Below, piece by piece: positions 34,934 through 43,089 of a stretch of 64,000 nucleotides of DNA (within the stretch, counting starts at the first letter, position 1; each line of letters starts with the position of its first letter). The translations under genes and the position numbers were made by a program. The notes beneath the pieces were generated by a model that was given only the letters and a program-made list of their open reading frames with translations, was not told where the DNA came from and searched no databases. This DNA comes from Pseudomonadota bacterium (lineage in GTDB: Bacteria > Pseudomonadota > Gammaproteobacteria > Steroidobacterales > Steroidobacteraceae), in contig JAFEDT010000011.1 of the NCBI GenBank assembly GCA_018241445.1, positions 124,001-188,000 of the forward strand. The letters are read 5' to 3'.

Positions 34934-36748
34934 ATGGCCTCGCTGCTCGTCTCGCGGCGCGATATTGAGTTCCTGCTCTATGAGTGGCTCGACGTATGCG
35001 CTCGTGCGAGACGATCCGGGCTGTCGGATCACACCCGTGAGACGCTCGACGCTGCGCTTGATATCTACGAGGCGGTTGCTGAGGCTGAGTTCGCCCCGCA
35101 GAACAAGCTGAGCGATCAACGGCCACCGCGGCTTGAGGACGGGGCGGTGACAGCCAACCCGGAGCAGCGCGCGGCACTCCAGGCATTTGCCGACGCCGGA
35201 CTCCTTGCAGCCTGCCTCCCGGAGCGATGGGGCGGCATGTCTCTTCCGTATTGCGTTGAGCGTGCAGGCATGGCCTTCGTGATCGCCGCCGGGGCGAGTA
35301 CCGCAGGTTACGCCTTCCTCACTATGGCGAATGCCAACCTCTTGCTCGCGTATGGGTCGGAGGCACAACGCCGACGCTATATCACCCCAATGCTCACGGG
35401 GAAGTGGATGGGTACGATGTGCCTGTCGGAACCCCAGGCAGGCTCGTCGCTCGCCGACATCATGACTCGTGCCGAGCCGCAGTCCGACGGGCGTTATCGT
35501 CTGCGCGGCAACAAGATGTGGATTTCGGCCGGAGATCACGACCTCGCGGAAAATATCGTGCATCTGGTTCTCGCGAAAGTGCCCGATGCGACGGGAACGC
35601 TACCAGCGGGCACGGCGGGCATCTCATTGTTCGTCGTACCGAAATACACCGTCGATGTGGAGGGAAGGCGTGGCGCGCGCAATGACGTGACGGTTGCCGG
35701 GCTGAACCACAAGATGGGCTATCGCGGCACCAGCAACTGTCTGCTGAATTTCGGCGAAGGGCGGCACTTGCCGGAAGGGAGCGCCGGTGCGCTCGGTGAG
35801 ATCGTGGGCGAGGAAGGCCGCGGGCTCGCCCTCATGTTTCACATGATGAACGAGGCCCGCATCGGTGTCGGTATGGTCGCGGCAGCACTCGGGTCCACCG
35901 GGTATCTGCACGCGCTCGAGTACGCCCGCAACCGTCGTCAAGGCCGACTCCCTGGCGCGCGGGACATGCGGGCTCCCGCGGTGCGGCTCATTGAGCATGC
36001 GGACGTCCGGCGCATGCTGCTTGCGCAAAAGGCACTTGTCGAGGGCGCGTTAGCCCTGGTTCTCTACTGCGCGGGCCTGGTCGATGACCTGCGGTCGGTG
36101 GATGCCACTACGCGAACCCGCTCGGGTCGTCTGCTGGAACTGTTGACGCCCGTCGCCAAGAGCTGGCCGTCCAAGTGGGGCGTCATCGCCAATGATCTCG
36201 CAATTCAGATTCATGGGGGTTATGGGTACACGCAGGATTTCAACGTCGAGCAGTTCTACCGCGATAACCGGCTGAATCCGATTCATGAAGGGACCGTCGG
36301 GATCCAGGCGATCGACCTTCTCGGTCGGAAGGTTCGTTCCGGAGATGGCGAGGCCCTGGCGGACCTGGGTGTCGAAGTGCGCGCGACCTTGCGCGAAGCG
36401 GCGGCCCACCCCGCGCTGGCCGAGCTCGGCAAGATGCTGGAATGCGCGTGGGAGCGCCTGGTGGTTGCCACCCGGGTGCTGCAGGACATCGTCGATCCCG
36501 TCGAACGCCTGGCCAACGCCTGCTGCTATCTCGATGCGTTCGGACACGTGGTCGTCGGGTGGCTCTGGCTGCAGACGGCAAGTGTTATTCAGAGGCAGTC
36601 GCTCCGCGACGCCGATCCTTACTACCGGGGAAAGCTCGCGGCCTGCCGGTACTATTTCCGCTGGGAAATGCCGCGGGTCGATCGGTGGCTGGCGCTGCTG
36701 CAGCCCGTGGAGAGAACGCCCCTCGAGATGCGCGACGAAGATTTCTAG
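34934..36748 (+). CDS. Acyl-CoA dehydrogenase (long, DmdC/AcdA-like form)
   Basis: FAD-dependent alpha,beta-dehydrogenation of an acyl-CoA. From ATG 34934 the protein has 604 aa, the length of the DmdC-type subgroup with extra N- and C-terminal helices (normal acyl-CoA dehydrogenases have about 380). It shows MCLSEPQAGSSLADI, RGNKMWISAGDHDL, GYRGTSNC, ARIGVGMVAAALG and IHGGYGYTQDFNVEQFYRDNRLNPIHEGT. The last of these includes the FAD/adenine region. The open frame before 34934 overlaps the thiolase and is not used. It closes the beta-oxidation module. Confidence 0.9.
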   Translation: MASLLVSRRDIEFLLYEWLDVCARARRSGLSDHTRETLDAALDIYEAVAEAEFAPQNKLSDQRPPRLEDGAVTANPEQRAALQAFADAGLLAACLPERWGGMSLPYCVERAGMAFVIAAGASTAGYAFLTMANANLLLAYGSEAQRRRYITPMLTGKWMGTMCLSEPQAGSSLADIMTRAEPQSDGRYRLRGNKMWISAGDHDLAENIVHLVLAKVPDATGTLPAGTAGISLFVVPKYTVDVEGRRGARNDVTVAGLNHKMGYRGTSNCLLNFGEGRHLPEGSAGALGEIVGEEGRGLALMFHMMNEARIGVGMVAAALGSTGYLHALEYARNRRQGRLPGARDMRAPAVRLIEHADVRRMLLAQKALVEGALALVLYCAGLVDDLRSVDATTRTRSGRLLELLTPVAKSWPSKWGVIANDLAIQIHGGYGYTQDFNVEQFYRDNRLNPIHEGTVGIQAIDLLGRKVRSGDGEALADLGVEVRATLREAAAHPALAELGKMLECAWERLVVATRVLQDIVDPVERLANACCYLDAFGHVVVGWLWLQTASVIQRQSLRDADPYYRGKLAACRYYFRWEMPRVDRWLALLQPVERTPLEMRDEDF

Positions 36749-36821
36749 GCAAATCGCTGCACTGCGTACCGAAACCCGGGACGCCAGCTGAGGTGATGTT
36801 GGGAAGCGCGAGGAGGTCAGT

Positions 36822-37598
36822 GTGTCAGAGAACCAGGCGTGCGCCGATCAGGTAGCCGTGATCACCGGTGGCTCCCGAGGACTCGGATTCGCGGCGGCGC
36901 GTGTCCTCGGTCGGGCCGGAGCGCGCGTTGCAATCACCGCCCGAAAGGAGCCAGAGCTCGATGCCGCCCGCGCAACTCTTGAGGTGCAGGGCATCGAGGT
37001 CTTCACCCTAAAAAACAACATCGGTCAGGCGGGTTCCGCAGAGGCGCTCGTCGAGGCGGTGCTGGGGCACTTCGGGCAGATCGACATCCTTGTGAATAAC
37101 GCCGGGGCGACCTGGGGTGAGCCCGCGGAGAAGCACGGGCTCGACGCCTGGCTCCGCGTCGTAGACGTCAACCTGAACGGTACGTTCGAGCTGACTCAGC
37201 GCGTTGCGGCTCAAGCCATGATTCCGCGGGGGCGGGGCGCGATCATCTTCGTTGCTTCGGTCGCCGCCTTCGGCGGCAATCAGATCGGCGGGGTTCCCAC
37301 GGTGGCCTACAACGCGACGAAGGCGGCGCAGGTGAACCTGACGAAGTCTCTTGCGGCGGAGTGGGGGCCCCATGGTATCCGGGTGAACGCACTCGTTCCC
37401 GGATGGTTCTCGAGCCGGATGACGACCGCGACGCTCGAGGCAAAGGGCGGAGCGTTTCTTCCTCGGATCCCGCTCGGCCGGTTCGGCGATCCGGAGCTCG
37501 ACTACGGCGGCCCGCTCCTGTTCCTCGCCTCGCAGGCATCGCGATACGTGACCGGGACCACGCTGGTGGTCGACGGCGGCATGACATGCACACTGTGA
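36822..37598 (+). CDS. Short-chain dehydrogenase/reductase
   Basis: A 258-aa classical SDR with ITGGSRGLGFAAARVLG, VNNAGATWGEP, FVASVAAFGG, YNATKAA (Tyr/Lys) and the late FLASQASRYVTGTTLVVDGG. It resembles gluconate 5-dehydrogenase/RhlG-like enzymes. The start is GTG, preceded by GGAGGTCA. It lies between the acyl-CoA dehydrogenase and the imine-reductase-like gene, probably in the same operon. The substrate is not known. Confidence 0.85.
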   Translation: MSENQACADQVAVITGGSRGLGFAAARVLGRAGARVAITARKEPELDAARATLEVQGIEVFTLKNNIGQAGSAEALVEAVLGHFGQIDILVNNAGATWGEPAEKHGLDAWLRVVDVNLNGTFELTQRVAAQAMIPRGRGAIIFVASVAAFGGNQIGGVPTVAYNATKAAQVNLTKSLAAEWGPHGIRVNALVPGWFSSRMTTATLEAKGGAFLPRIPLGRFGDPELDYGGPLLFLASQASRYVTGTTLVVDGGMTCTL

Positions 37599-37635
37599 AG
37601 GCGCTTTTGAATTGCATCCAACGGGGACAACCGCT

Positions 37636-38526
37636 ATGACCTCATTGGCCGTCATCGGTACTGGTCTGATGGGCCGTGCGCTCGCGACCTGCTGGGCTCG
37701 CCGCGGACACTCCGTCACGGTGTGGAATCGAACCCGAGCGCACGCGGCAGCCCTGGAAGGAGCTGGGATCCTGGTTGCGCACGACCTGGACGCCGCCATA
37801 GGTGTTGCCGACCTTCTGTTCGTCATCGTCGCGAATTACGACATCGCGACGGCGATATTGGAGCCGCTACGGGCACAGCTGCGCGGCAAGTCCGTCGTGA
37901 GTGGAATGACGGGGACTGCGGCAGAGGCGAGAGCGATGGCGGATGCGATGCGCGCCGCCGGTGCCTTGTACCTTGACGCAGGAATCATGTGCTACCCCGC
38001 CGACATCGGTACCGCTCACGGGCTGATCTCGTACGGGGGCGATGAGGCCGCGTGGCTCGCGCATCGACAAATCCTGGTCGAGCTTGCGGGAAAGTCCACC
38101 TATCTCGGGTCGGCCCCTGGCTTGCCGAACATCACGGACGCTGCTATGGCAGGGGCGTTCTACAATGTCGCGTTGGGAGCTTTTCTCGAGGCAGCGGCGT
38201 TTGGTACTCGAGCCGGCTTATCGGCCGCCACCCTCACCCCGATTGCCATACACATGATGGAATTGTTGGCGCGTGTACTCTGTGAGGAGGCGGTACCCGC
38301 AATCGATCAAAATCGTTATGGAACGGACCAGGCCACTCTCGATGTCTACATCGAGGCGGTGCGGCATTGGCGCTGCGAGATGCTTCAGGCCGGTCAGCGG
38401 GCAACTCTGATGACCGCAAACCTCCATAACCTCGAGATCGCCCAAGCAGCGGGTCATGGGAAGGAGTCGATTTACACGCAGTTTCTCACCGCGAACGCGA
38501 ATCCAAGAGCCGGGAAGCCTGAGTGA
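37636..38526 (+). CDS. Imine-reductase-like NAD(P)-dependent dehydrogenase (beta-hydroxyacid dehydrogenase superfamily)
   Basis: A 296-aa two-domain protein: Rossmann domain MTSLAVIGTGLMGRALATCWARRG, VWNRT (NADP-type), then an all-helical domain. The segments YLDAGIMCYPADIGTAHGLISYGG and LAGKSTYLGSAPGLPN are much like bacterial imine reductases, which reduce cyclic imines; classical 3-hydroxyisobutyrate dehydrogenases differ here and have a catalytic Lys. ATG 37636 was chosen; the upstream ATG 37612 lacks a ribosome site. With two aminotransferases and an amine oxidase around, an amine/imine substrate is plausible. Confidence 0.75.
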   Translation: MTSLAVIGTGLMGRALATCWARRGHSVTVWNRTRAHAAALEGAGILVAHDLDAAIGVADLLFVIVANYDIATAILEPLRAQLRGKSVVSGMTGTAAEARAMADAMRAAGALYLDAGIMCYPADIGTAHGLISYGGDEAAWLAHRQILVELAGKSTYLGSAPGLPNITDAAMAGAFYNVALGAFLEAAAFGTRAGLSAATLTPIAIHMMELLARVLCEEAVPAIDQNRYGTDQATLDVYIEAVRHWRCEMLQAGQRATLMTANLHNLEIAQAAGHGKESIYTQFLTANANPRAGKPE

Positions 38527-38688
38527 AGAAGGGGTGGGCTTGCCTCTCGCCGATTGTGCCACGCCGTTCTCGCCGTCAAGGCCTGCGCGCGGGCCGGACG
38601 GCCCGTGCTCGCGAGCGCCGCGGAAGCCGCGGCGGCCTTGACGGCTGCGCTGCGGCGTGGGGCGTTGGGCTCGGGCAATCCCGCCCCA
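38527..38688. repeat. Structured dispersed repeat, copy 2 (uninterrupted)
   Basis: Matches both halves of the 12.5-kb copy, but without the intron remnant. It is highly foldable: outer arms GCCGTCAAGGCC (38572-38583) and GGCCTTGACGGC (38634-38645), an inner hairpin GGGCC/GGCCC at 38591-38604, and another (CGCCGCGG/CCGCGGCG) at 38617-38635. It starts right after the stop of the imine-reductase-like gene and ends 20 bases before symE, a junction between catabolic and defence sections. Confidence 0.7.
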
Positions 38689-38708
38689 GGCCACTAAGGT
38701 AGATCACC

Positions 38709-38969
38709 ATGACTCACGCACAGCCTCTGCCGGCAGCGACGCCGGATCCCACTTCTCGCAATCTTATCCGTCGACTAACCATTGCCCACGGCACGCGCAG
38801 CGTTCGTGAGCCCAGCGGGCACTCGACGCCCGTGCCGATGTTGCGCCTGCAGGGCGCCTGGCTCAGACGTGCCGGGTTTGCGGTCGGCGTCCCGGTGATC
38901 GTGCGCGTCAGCGGCGGGCGGCTGGTCATCGAGCGGCCCGAGCCCGAGCGGGACCACGCTCATTCCTGA
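38709..38969 (+). CDS. symE: SymE-like type I toxin
   Basis: An 86-aa basic protein with the SymE core RRLTIAHGTRS, then VPMLRLQGAWLRRAGFAVGVPVIVRVSGGRLVIERP (AbrB-like swapped-hairpin fold). In E. coli SymE is an SOS-induced toxin or nucleoid-associated protein, controlled by the antisense RNA SymR and located beside hsd/mcr restriction genes. The same neighbourhood occurs here, 190 bases before the AbiEi-hsdRMS operon. I cannot prove an antisense RNA from the sequence. It may respond to DNA damage after restriction. Confidence 0.82.
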   Translation: MTHAQPLPAATPDPTSRNLIRRLTIAHGTRSVREPSGHSTPVPMLRLQGAWLRRAGFAVGVPVIVRVSGGRLVIERPEPERDHAHS

Positions 38970-39048
38970 CTCATCAGGCTCTCGGGATTGTCGGATCCCG
39001 GGAGCCTTCACTCCCGTTCAGGCGCCGCCGAGCTGGTTGGCTTGACAC

Positions 39049-39084
39049 AAAATGCCGGCATCTAGCAACATGTGCCGACGTTTT
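39049..39084. promoter_or_regulatory. Operator of the abiEi-hsdRMS operon
   Basis: AAAATGCCGGCA (39049-39060) and TGCCGACGTTTT (39073-39084) form an inverted repeat with 10 of 12 matches. The total span of 36 bp equals that of the abiEi operator at 1000-1035, whose arms read AAACGTCGGG. It lies 73 bases before the gene. CATGTG-like sequence occupies the place of the -10 between the arms. Confidence 0.6.
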
Positions 39085-39157
39085 GAGTTGACCAGCGGCC
39101 GGATCCGGCGCAATCTGTCGGCATGTCACCCCTGCATGCCAACAATTAGAGGCATCC

Positions 39158-39760
39158 ATGCAGCCTCTAAGCCCCGAGGAGCTGCTCCGAGGGGCGGGAC
39201 TCGGTGCCTTCTTCCGTCCGAGCCAGCTGGAGGGCGCAGGGCTGACTCGCGATCAGCTTCCAGCTCTGTTGCGTGCGGGAAAGGTCGAGCGGGTCGGCCG
39301 TGGTCTCTATCGCTTTGCCGACGCCGAGCCGACTGAAAATTACTCGGTTGCCATGGCTTGCACGCGGGTACCGAACAGTATCGTCTGCCTGCTTACCGCT
39401 CTGCAGGTTCATGAAATCGGCACCCAAGTGCCACGTGCCGTCTGGCTCGCGATTCCCCACAAGGCGCGTGAACCGCTCCTGCGGGGACTGAAGCTGCGCA
39501 TCGTGCGCTTCAGCGGACCAGCCTCGACGTACGGCGTACAGAAAACCACGTTCGAGGGGGTGCCGGCGAGAATCACTTCTCCCGCACGAACCATTGTCGA
39601 CTGCTTCCGGTTCGAACGGCTCGTCGGGCCGGAGGCCCCGATGGAAGCGCTGCGCGACGGCTTGCGGCGACGCAAGGTCACGATCGACCAGCTCACGCGC
39701 GTACTGGACGTCCTGCCGTCGCGTCGTCTCGACGCTGCGCTCGACGTACGATCCATATGA
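39158..39760 (+). CDS. AbiEi-family regulator coupled to hsdR
   Basis: A 200-aa AbiEi-type protein with a winged-helix N-terminus (FFRPSQLEGAGLTRDQLPALLRAGKVERVGRGLYRF), then VCLLTALQVHEIG and the C-terminal core ITSPARTIVDCFRFERLVG. It is equal in length and layout to the abiEi at 1050. There is no AbiEii toxin gene next to it. Instead its stop overlaps the start of hsdR (ATGA at 39757-39760). It therefore probably represses the restriction-modification operon through the palindrome upstream. An antitoxin ancestry with loss or replacement of the toxin is likely. Confidence 0.82.
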   Translation: MQPLSPEELLRGAGLGAFFRPSQLEGAGLTRDQLPALLRAGKVERVGRGLYRFADAEPTENYSVAMACTRVPNSIVCLLTALQVHEIGTQVPRAVWLAIPHKAREPLLRGLKLRIVRFSGPASTYGVQKTTFEGVPARITSPARTIVDCFRFERLVGPEAPMEALRDGLRRRKVTIDQLTRVLDVLPSRRLDAALDVRSI

Positions 39761-42700
39761 GTCCTGACTCGGTGACCCAGGCACGTTCCAATTTCTCGCA
39801 CCTCGCGCGCCTGGAGCCGGACTTAGCGCGCCTCGGCGTCGCGGCGGAGCGCTACTTCCCTGACGACCCCAACACCTGCCTGCTGAAGCTGCGCCAGTTC
39901 GCCGAGCTCATGGCGCAGCAGGTGGCGGCCCGCGCCGGCGTCTTCGTGGCTGGCGAGGACAACCAGGCCGCGCTGCTGTCGCGCCTGAAGGCCGCCGGGT
40001 GGTTGCCGCGCGAAACCGCGGACCTCTTTCACTGGCTGCGCAAGACCGGCAACGAAGCCAACCACCAGTTGCGCGGTGATCATCGCACGGCCCTCGAAGG
40101 CCTGAAAATGGCCAATCAACTGGGCCTGTGGTTCCAACGCACCGTCGGGCAACACCCGGACTTCAAAGGGGGCGCCTTCATCCCGCCGGGCGCACCGCCG
40201 GATGAATCCGCGGCGCTGAAGCAGGAACTGGGAGACCTGCGACAGAAGTACCAGTCCGAGGTCGAGAAATCCCAGGGCGCGGGGCAGCAGCTTGCCCAGG
40301 CGCAGGAAGAAGCGAAGGTCTGGGAGGAACTGGCGCAGGAGACCGGCCGCACCGTCGCCGCGCTGCAGGCGCAACTGGCACAACTGCAGGCGAGGGCCGT
40401 GGCGCAAGCTCCTGCGGAGCTGCTGGAGCTCCAGCAGGCCGCGGTTCAAGCCGCCGGTGAAATCACACTGGACGAACGCGCCACCCGCGAACTCATCGAC
40501 CAGCAGCTGCGCGACGCGGGCTGGGAGGCCGACACCCGCACGCTGAGTTACGCCAGCGGCACTCGTCCCGAACCTGGCCGCCACCTCGCCATTGCCGAAT
40601 GGCCCACGCAGAGCGGGCCGGCCGACTATGCGCTGTTCCTCGGCGCCGAGTGCGTCGCCGTGGTGGAGGCCAAGCGCGCCAGCCGCAACGTGTCCGCCGC
40701 CATCGACCAGGCCAAGCGCTACGCGCGCGGCCTGCTGGATGAAAACGGCAAACTGGTGCGCGCGCAATGGGGGGAGTTCCGGGCGCCGCTGGTGTTCGCC
40801 ACCAACGGCCGGCCCTTCCAGAAGCAGTTCCGCGAAGTCAGCGGCATCTGGTTCTGTGACCTGCGGCGGGCACAGAACCTGCGCCGCGCGCTGGACGGCT
40901 GGTACACCCCGCAGGGCCTGCGCGAGCTGTTGAAACAGGATGTGGACACCGCCGAAGCGAAACTGCAGGACATGGGATTCCAGTACGGCTTCCCGCTGCG
41001 CGACTATCAGCGCAAGGCCATCCTGGCGGTCGAGGACGCCATCCGTCGCGGCCAGGAAGCGGCGCTGGTGGCCATGGCCACCGGCACGGGCAAGACCAAG
41101 ACCTGCATCGCGCTGGTGTACCGGCTGCTCAAGGCGCAGCGCTTCCGTCGCATCCTGTTCCTGGTGGACCGCAGTGCGCTCGGCGAACAGGCCGCCAATG
41201 CGTTCAAGGAAACGCAGATGGAGTCACTGCAGCGCTTCGCCGATGTCTTCGGGATCCGCGAGATCGACGTGCAGCAGCCCGGGGCCGATACCAAGGTGCA
41301 CATCGCCACCGTTCAGGGCCTGGTCAGGCGGGTGCTGTTTGCGGAAGAGGGCGGCATCCCGGTGGATGCCTACGATTGCATCGTGGTGGACGAGTGTCAC
41401 CGCGGCTACCTGCTGGATCGCGAGATGACCGACGCCGAAGCCGAGTTCCGCGACCAGGCCGACTACATCTCCAAGTACCGCCGCGTGCTCGATCACTTCG
41501 ACGCGCTGAAGATCGGCCTCACCGCAACCCCGGCATTGCACACCACCAGCATCTTCGGCCCGCCGGTGTTCGTCTATTCCTACCGGGAGGCCGTGCTGGA
41601 TGGTTACCTGGTGGACCACGACCCGGCGTACCGCATCCAGACCCGGCTGGGAGAGCAGGGCATCCACTACAAGGTGGGCGACGAGGTTACGGTCTACAAC
41701 ACCCGCAACCGCAATCTGGACCTGTTCAACACCCCGGACGAGCTGGACTTCGAGGTCGCGGAGTTCAACCGCAAGGTCATCACCGAGTCCTTCAATCGCG
41801 AGGTCTGCAAGGCGCTCGTCGAGCACATCAACCCCGCCGGCCCCGACAAGACACTGGTTTTCTGTGCCACCGATACCCACGCCGACATGGTCGTGCGCCT
41901 GCTCAAGGAGGCCTTCCACGCCCGCGGCATCGACATCGAGGATGATGCGGTGCTCAAGATTACCGGCAGCGCCGATAAGCCGCTGAGCCTCATCCGCCGC
42001 TACCGCAACGAGCGCAATCCCGTGGTCGCGGTCACCGTGGACCTGCTGACCACCGGTATCGACGTGCCGCCGATCTGCAACCTGGTGTTCCTGCGCCGCG
42101 TCAACAGCCGCATCCTGTACGAGCAGATGCTGGGCCGCGCCACGCGCCGCTGCGATGAGATCGGCAAGGAGGTATTCCGCATCTTCGACGCGGTGGACCT
42201 GTACGCGGGCCTGGAGCCGGTCAACAGCATGAAGCCCGTGGTGCAGAATCCGGCCATCGGTTTCGCGCAATTGGCGAAGGAGATCGTCAGCCACAGCGGC
42301 AAGGACTTCGCCCAGGATGCCCGCGAACAGCTGCTGGCCAAGTGGCAGCGCAAGAAACGGCACCTGACTGATTCGCAGGGCAACGCCCTCAAGCAGGCCG
42401 GCTGTGATCCCGAGGACTTCGCCGCCTTCCTCAAGCGCCCCGATATCGGCCAACTGGCGAAGTGGTGGGCGAGCCATCCCGACCTGGGTGAAGTGCTCGA
42501 CCGGCGGCGCGATTTTCCCGCCGAGCCCGTGGTGGTCTCCCGGCACGAGGACCAGCTCATCGGCGTCAGTCCGGGCTACGGCAAGCCGGAGGACTACCTG
42601 GAGCGCTTCACCCAGTTCATCAAGGCCCAGGGCAACAAGCTGCCGGCGCTGATAGCGGTGGTGCAGAGGCCGCGGGACCTGACCCGCCGTGACCTGGTAC

Positions 42701-43089
42701 AACTGGTCACGGCCCTGGAGGGCGCTGGCTTCGACGAGCGCTCGCTGACATCGGCCTGGGCGCAGAAGGCCAACCACGAGATCGCCGCCCGTCTGTTGGG
42801 CTTCGTGCGCCAGGCCGCACTCGGCGATCCCCTGATTCCCTATGACCAGCGCGTGGACGCCGCCGTGCAGACCCTGATTGCCAGGCGCGGGCTGAACGCG
42901 GTCCAGCAGGGCTGGCTGAAGCGCCTGGCCAGTCAGATCAAGGCCAATATCGTGCTCGATGAGGCCTCTATCAATGACGGGCCGTTCCGCGAGCAGGGCG
43001 GGTTCCGCCGCCTCAACCAGTTTTTCGACGGCCGGCTGAACGAGGTGCTGGCCGACATGAACGAGGCGATCTGGCAGAAGAAGGCATGA
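39757..43089 (+). CDS. hsdR: Type I restriction enzyme, R subunit (EcoEI/EcoAI-like)
   Basis: ATP-dependent DNA translocation and cleavage. The 1110-aa protein has an N-terminal DUF4145-like region (1-130) and a coiled coil (about 150-225). The nuclease domain carries ADYALFLGAECVAVVEAKRA (about 288-308; acidic residue and ExK). Walker A MATGTGKTKT lies at about 442, DECHRGY at about 544, a helicase C-terminal domain (LLTTGIDVPP, QMLGRATRR) follows, and an EcoEI-type C-terminal domain ends it. It is translationally coupled to the AbiEi-like gene upstream and to hsdM downstream (ATGA). It appears intact. Confidence 0.95.
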   Translation: MSPDSVTQARSNFSHLARLEPDLARLGVAAERYFPDDPNTCLLKLRQFAELMAQQVAARAGVFVAGEDNQAALLSRLKAAGWLPRETADLFHWLRKTGNEANHQLRGDHRTALEGLKMANQLGLWFQRTVGQHPDFKGGAFIPPGAPPDESAALKQELGDLRQKYQSEVEKSQGAGQQLAQAQEEAKVWEELAQETGRTVAALQAQLAQLQARAVAQAPAELLELQQAAVQAAGEITLDERATRELIDQQLRDAGWEADTRTLSYASGTRPEPGRHLAIAEWPTQSGPADYALFLGAECVAVVEAKRASRNVSAAIDQAKRYARGLLDENGKLVRAQWGEFRAPLVFATNGRPFQKQFREVSGIWFCDLRRAQNLRRALDGWYTPQGLRELLKQDVDTAEAKLQDMGFQYGFPLRDYQRKAILAVEDAIRRGQEAALVAMATGTGKTKTCIALVYRLLKAQRFRRILFLVDRSALGEQAANAFKETQMESLQRFADVFGIREIDVQQPGADTKVHIATVQGLVRRVLFAEEGGIPVDAYDCIVVDECHRGYLLDREMTDAEAEFRDQADYISKYRRVLDHFDALKIGLTATPALHTTSIFGPPVFVYSYREAVLDGYLVDHDPAYRIQTRLGEQGIHYKVGDEVTVYNTRNRNLDLFNTPDELDFEVAEFNRKVITESFNREVCKALVEHINPAGPDKTLVFCATDTHADMVVRLLKEAFHARGIDIEDDAVLKITGSADKPLSLIRRYRNERNPVVAVTVDLLTTGIDVPPICNLVFLRRVNSRILYEQMLGRATRRCDEIGKEVFRIFDAVDLYAGLEPVNSMKPVVQNPAIGFAQLAKEIVSHSGKDFAQDAREQLLAKWQRKKRHLTDSQGNALKQAGCDPEDFAAFLKRPDIGQLAKWWASHPDLGEVLDRRRDFPAEPVVVSRHEDQLIGVSPGYGKPEDYLERFTQFIKAQGNKLPALIAVVQRPRDLTRRDLVQLVTALEGAGFDERSLTSAWAQKANHEIAARLLGFVRQAALGDPLIPYDQRVDAAVQTLIARRGLNAVQQGWLKRLASQIKANIVLDEASINDGPFREQGGFRRLNQFFDGRLNEVLADMNEAIWQKKA

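Noticed and set aside
38527..38688. Integron attC site
   Set aside because: A GTTGGGC resembles an R' core, but no matching RYYYAAC partner at the right place was found.
41224..42777. 517-aa minus-strand open frame under hsdR
   Set aside because: hsdR has all helicase and nuclease motifs in the plus strand; the antisense frame has none.
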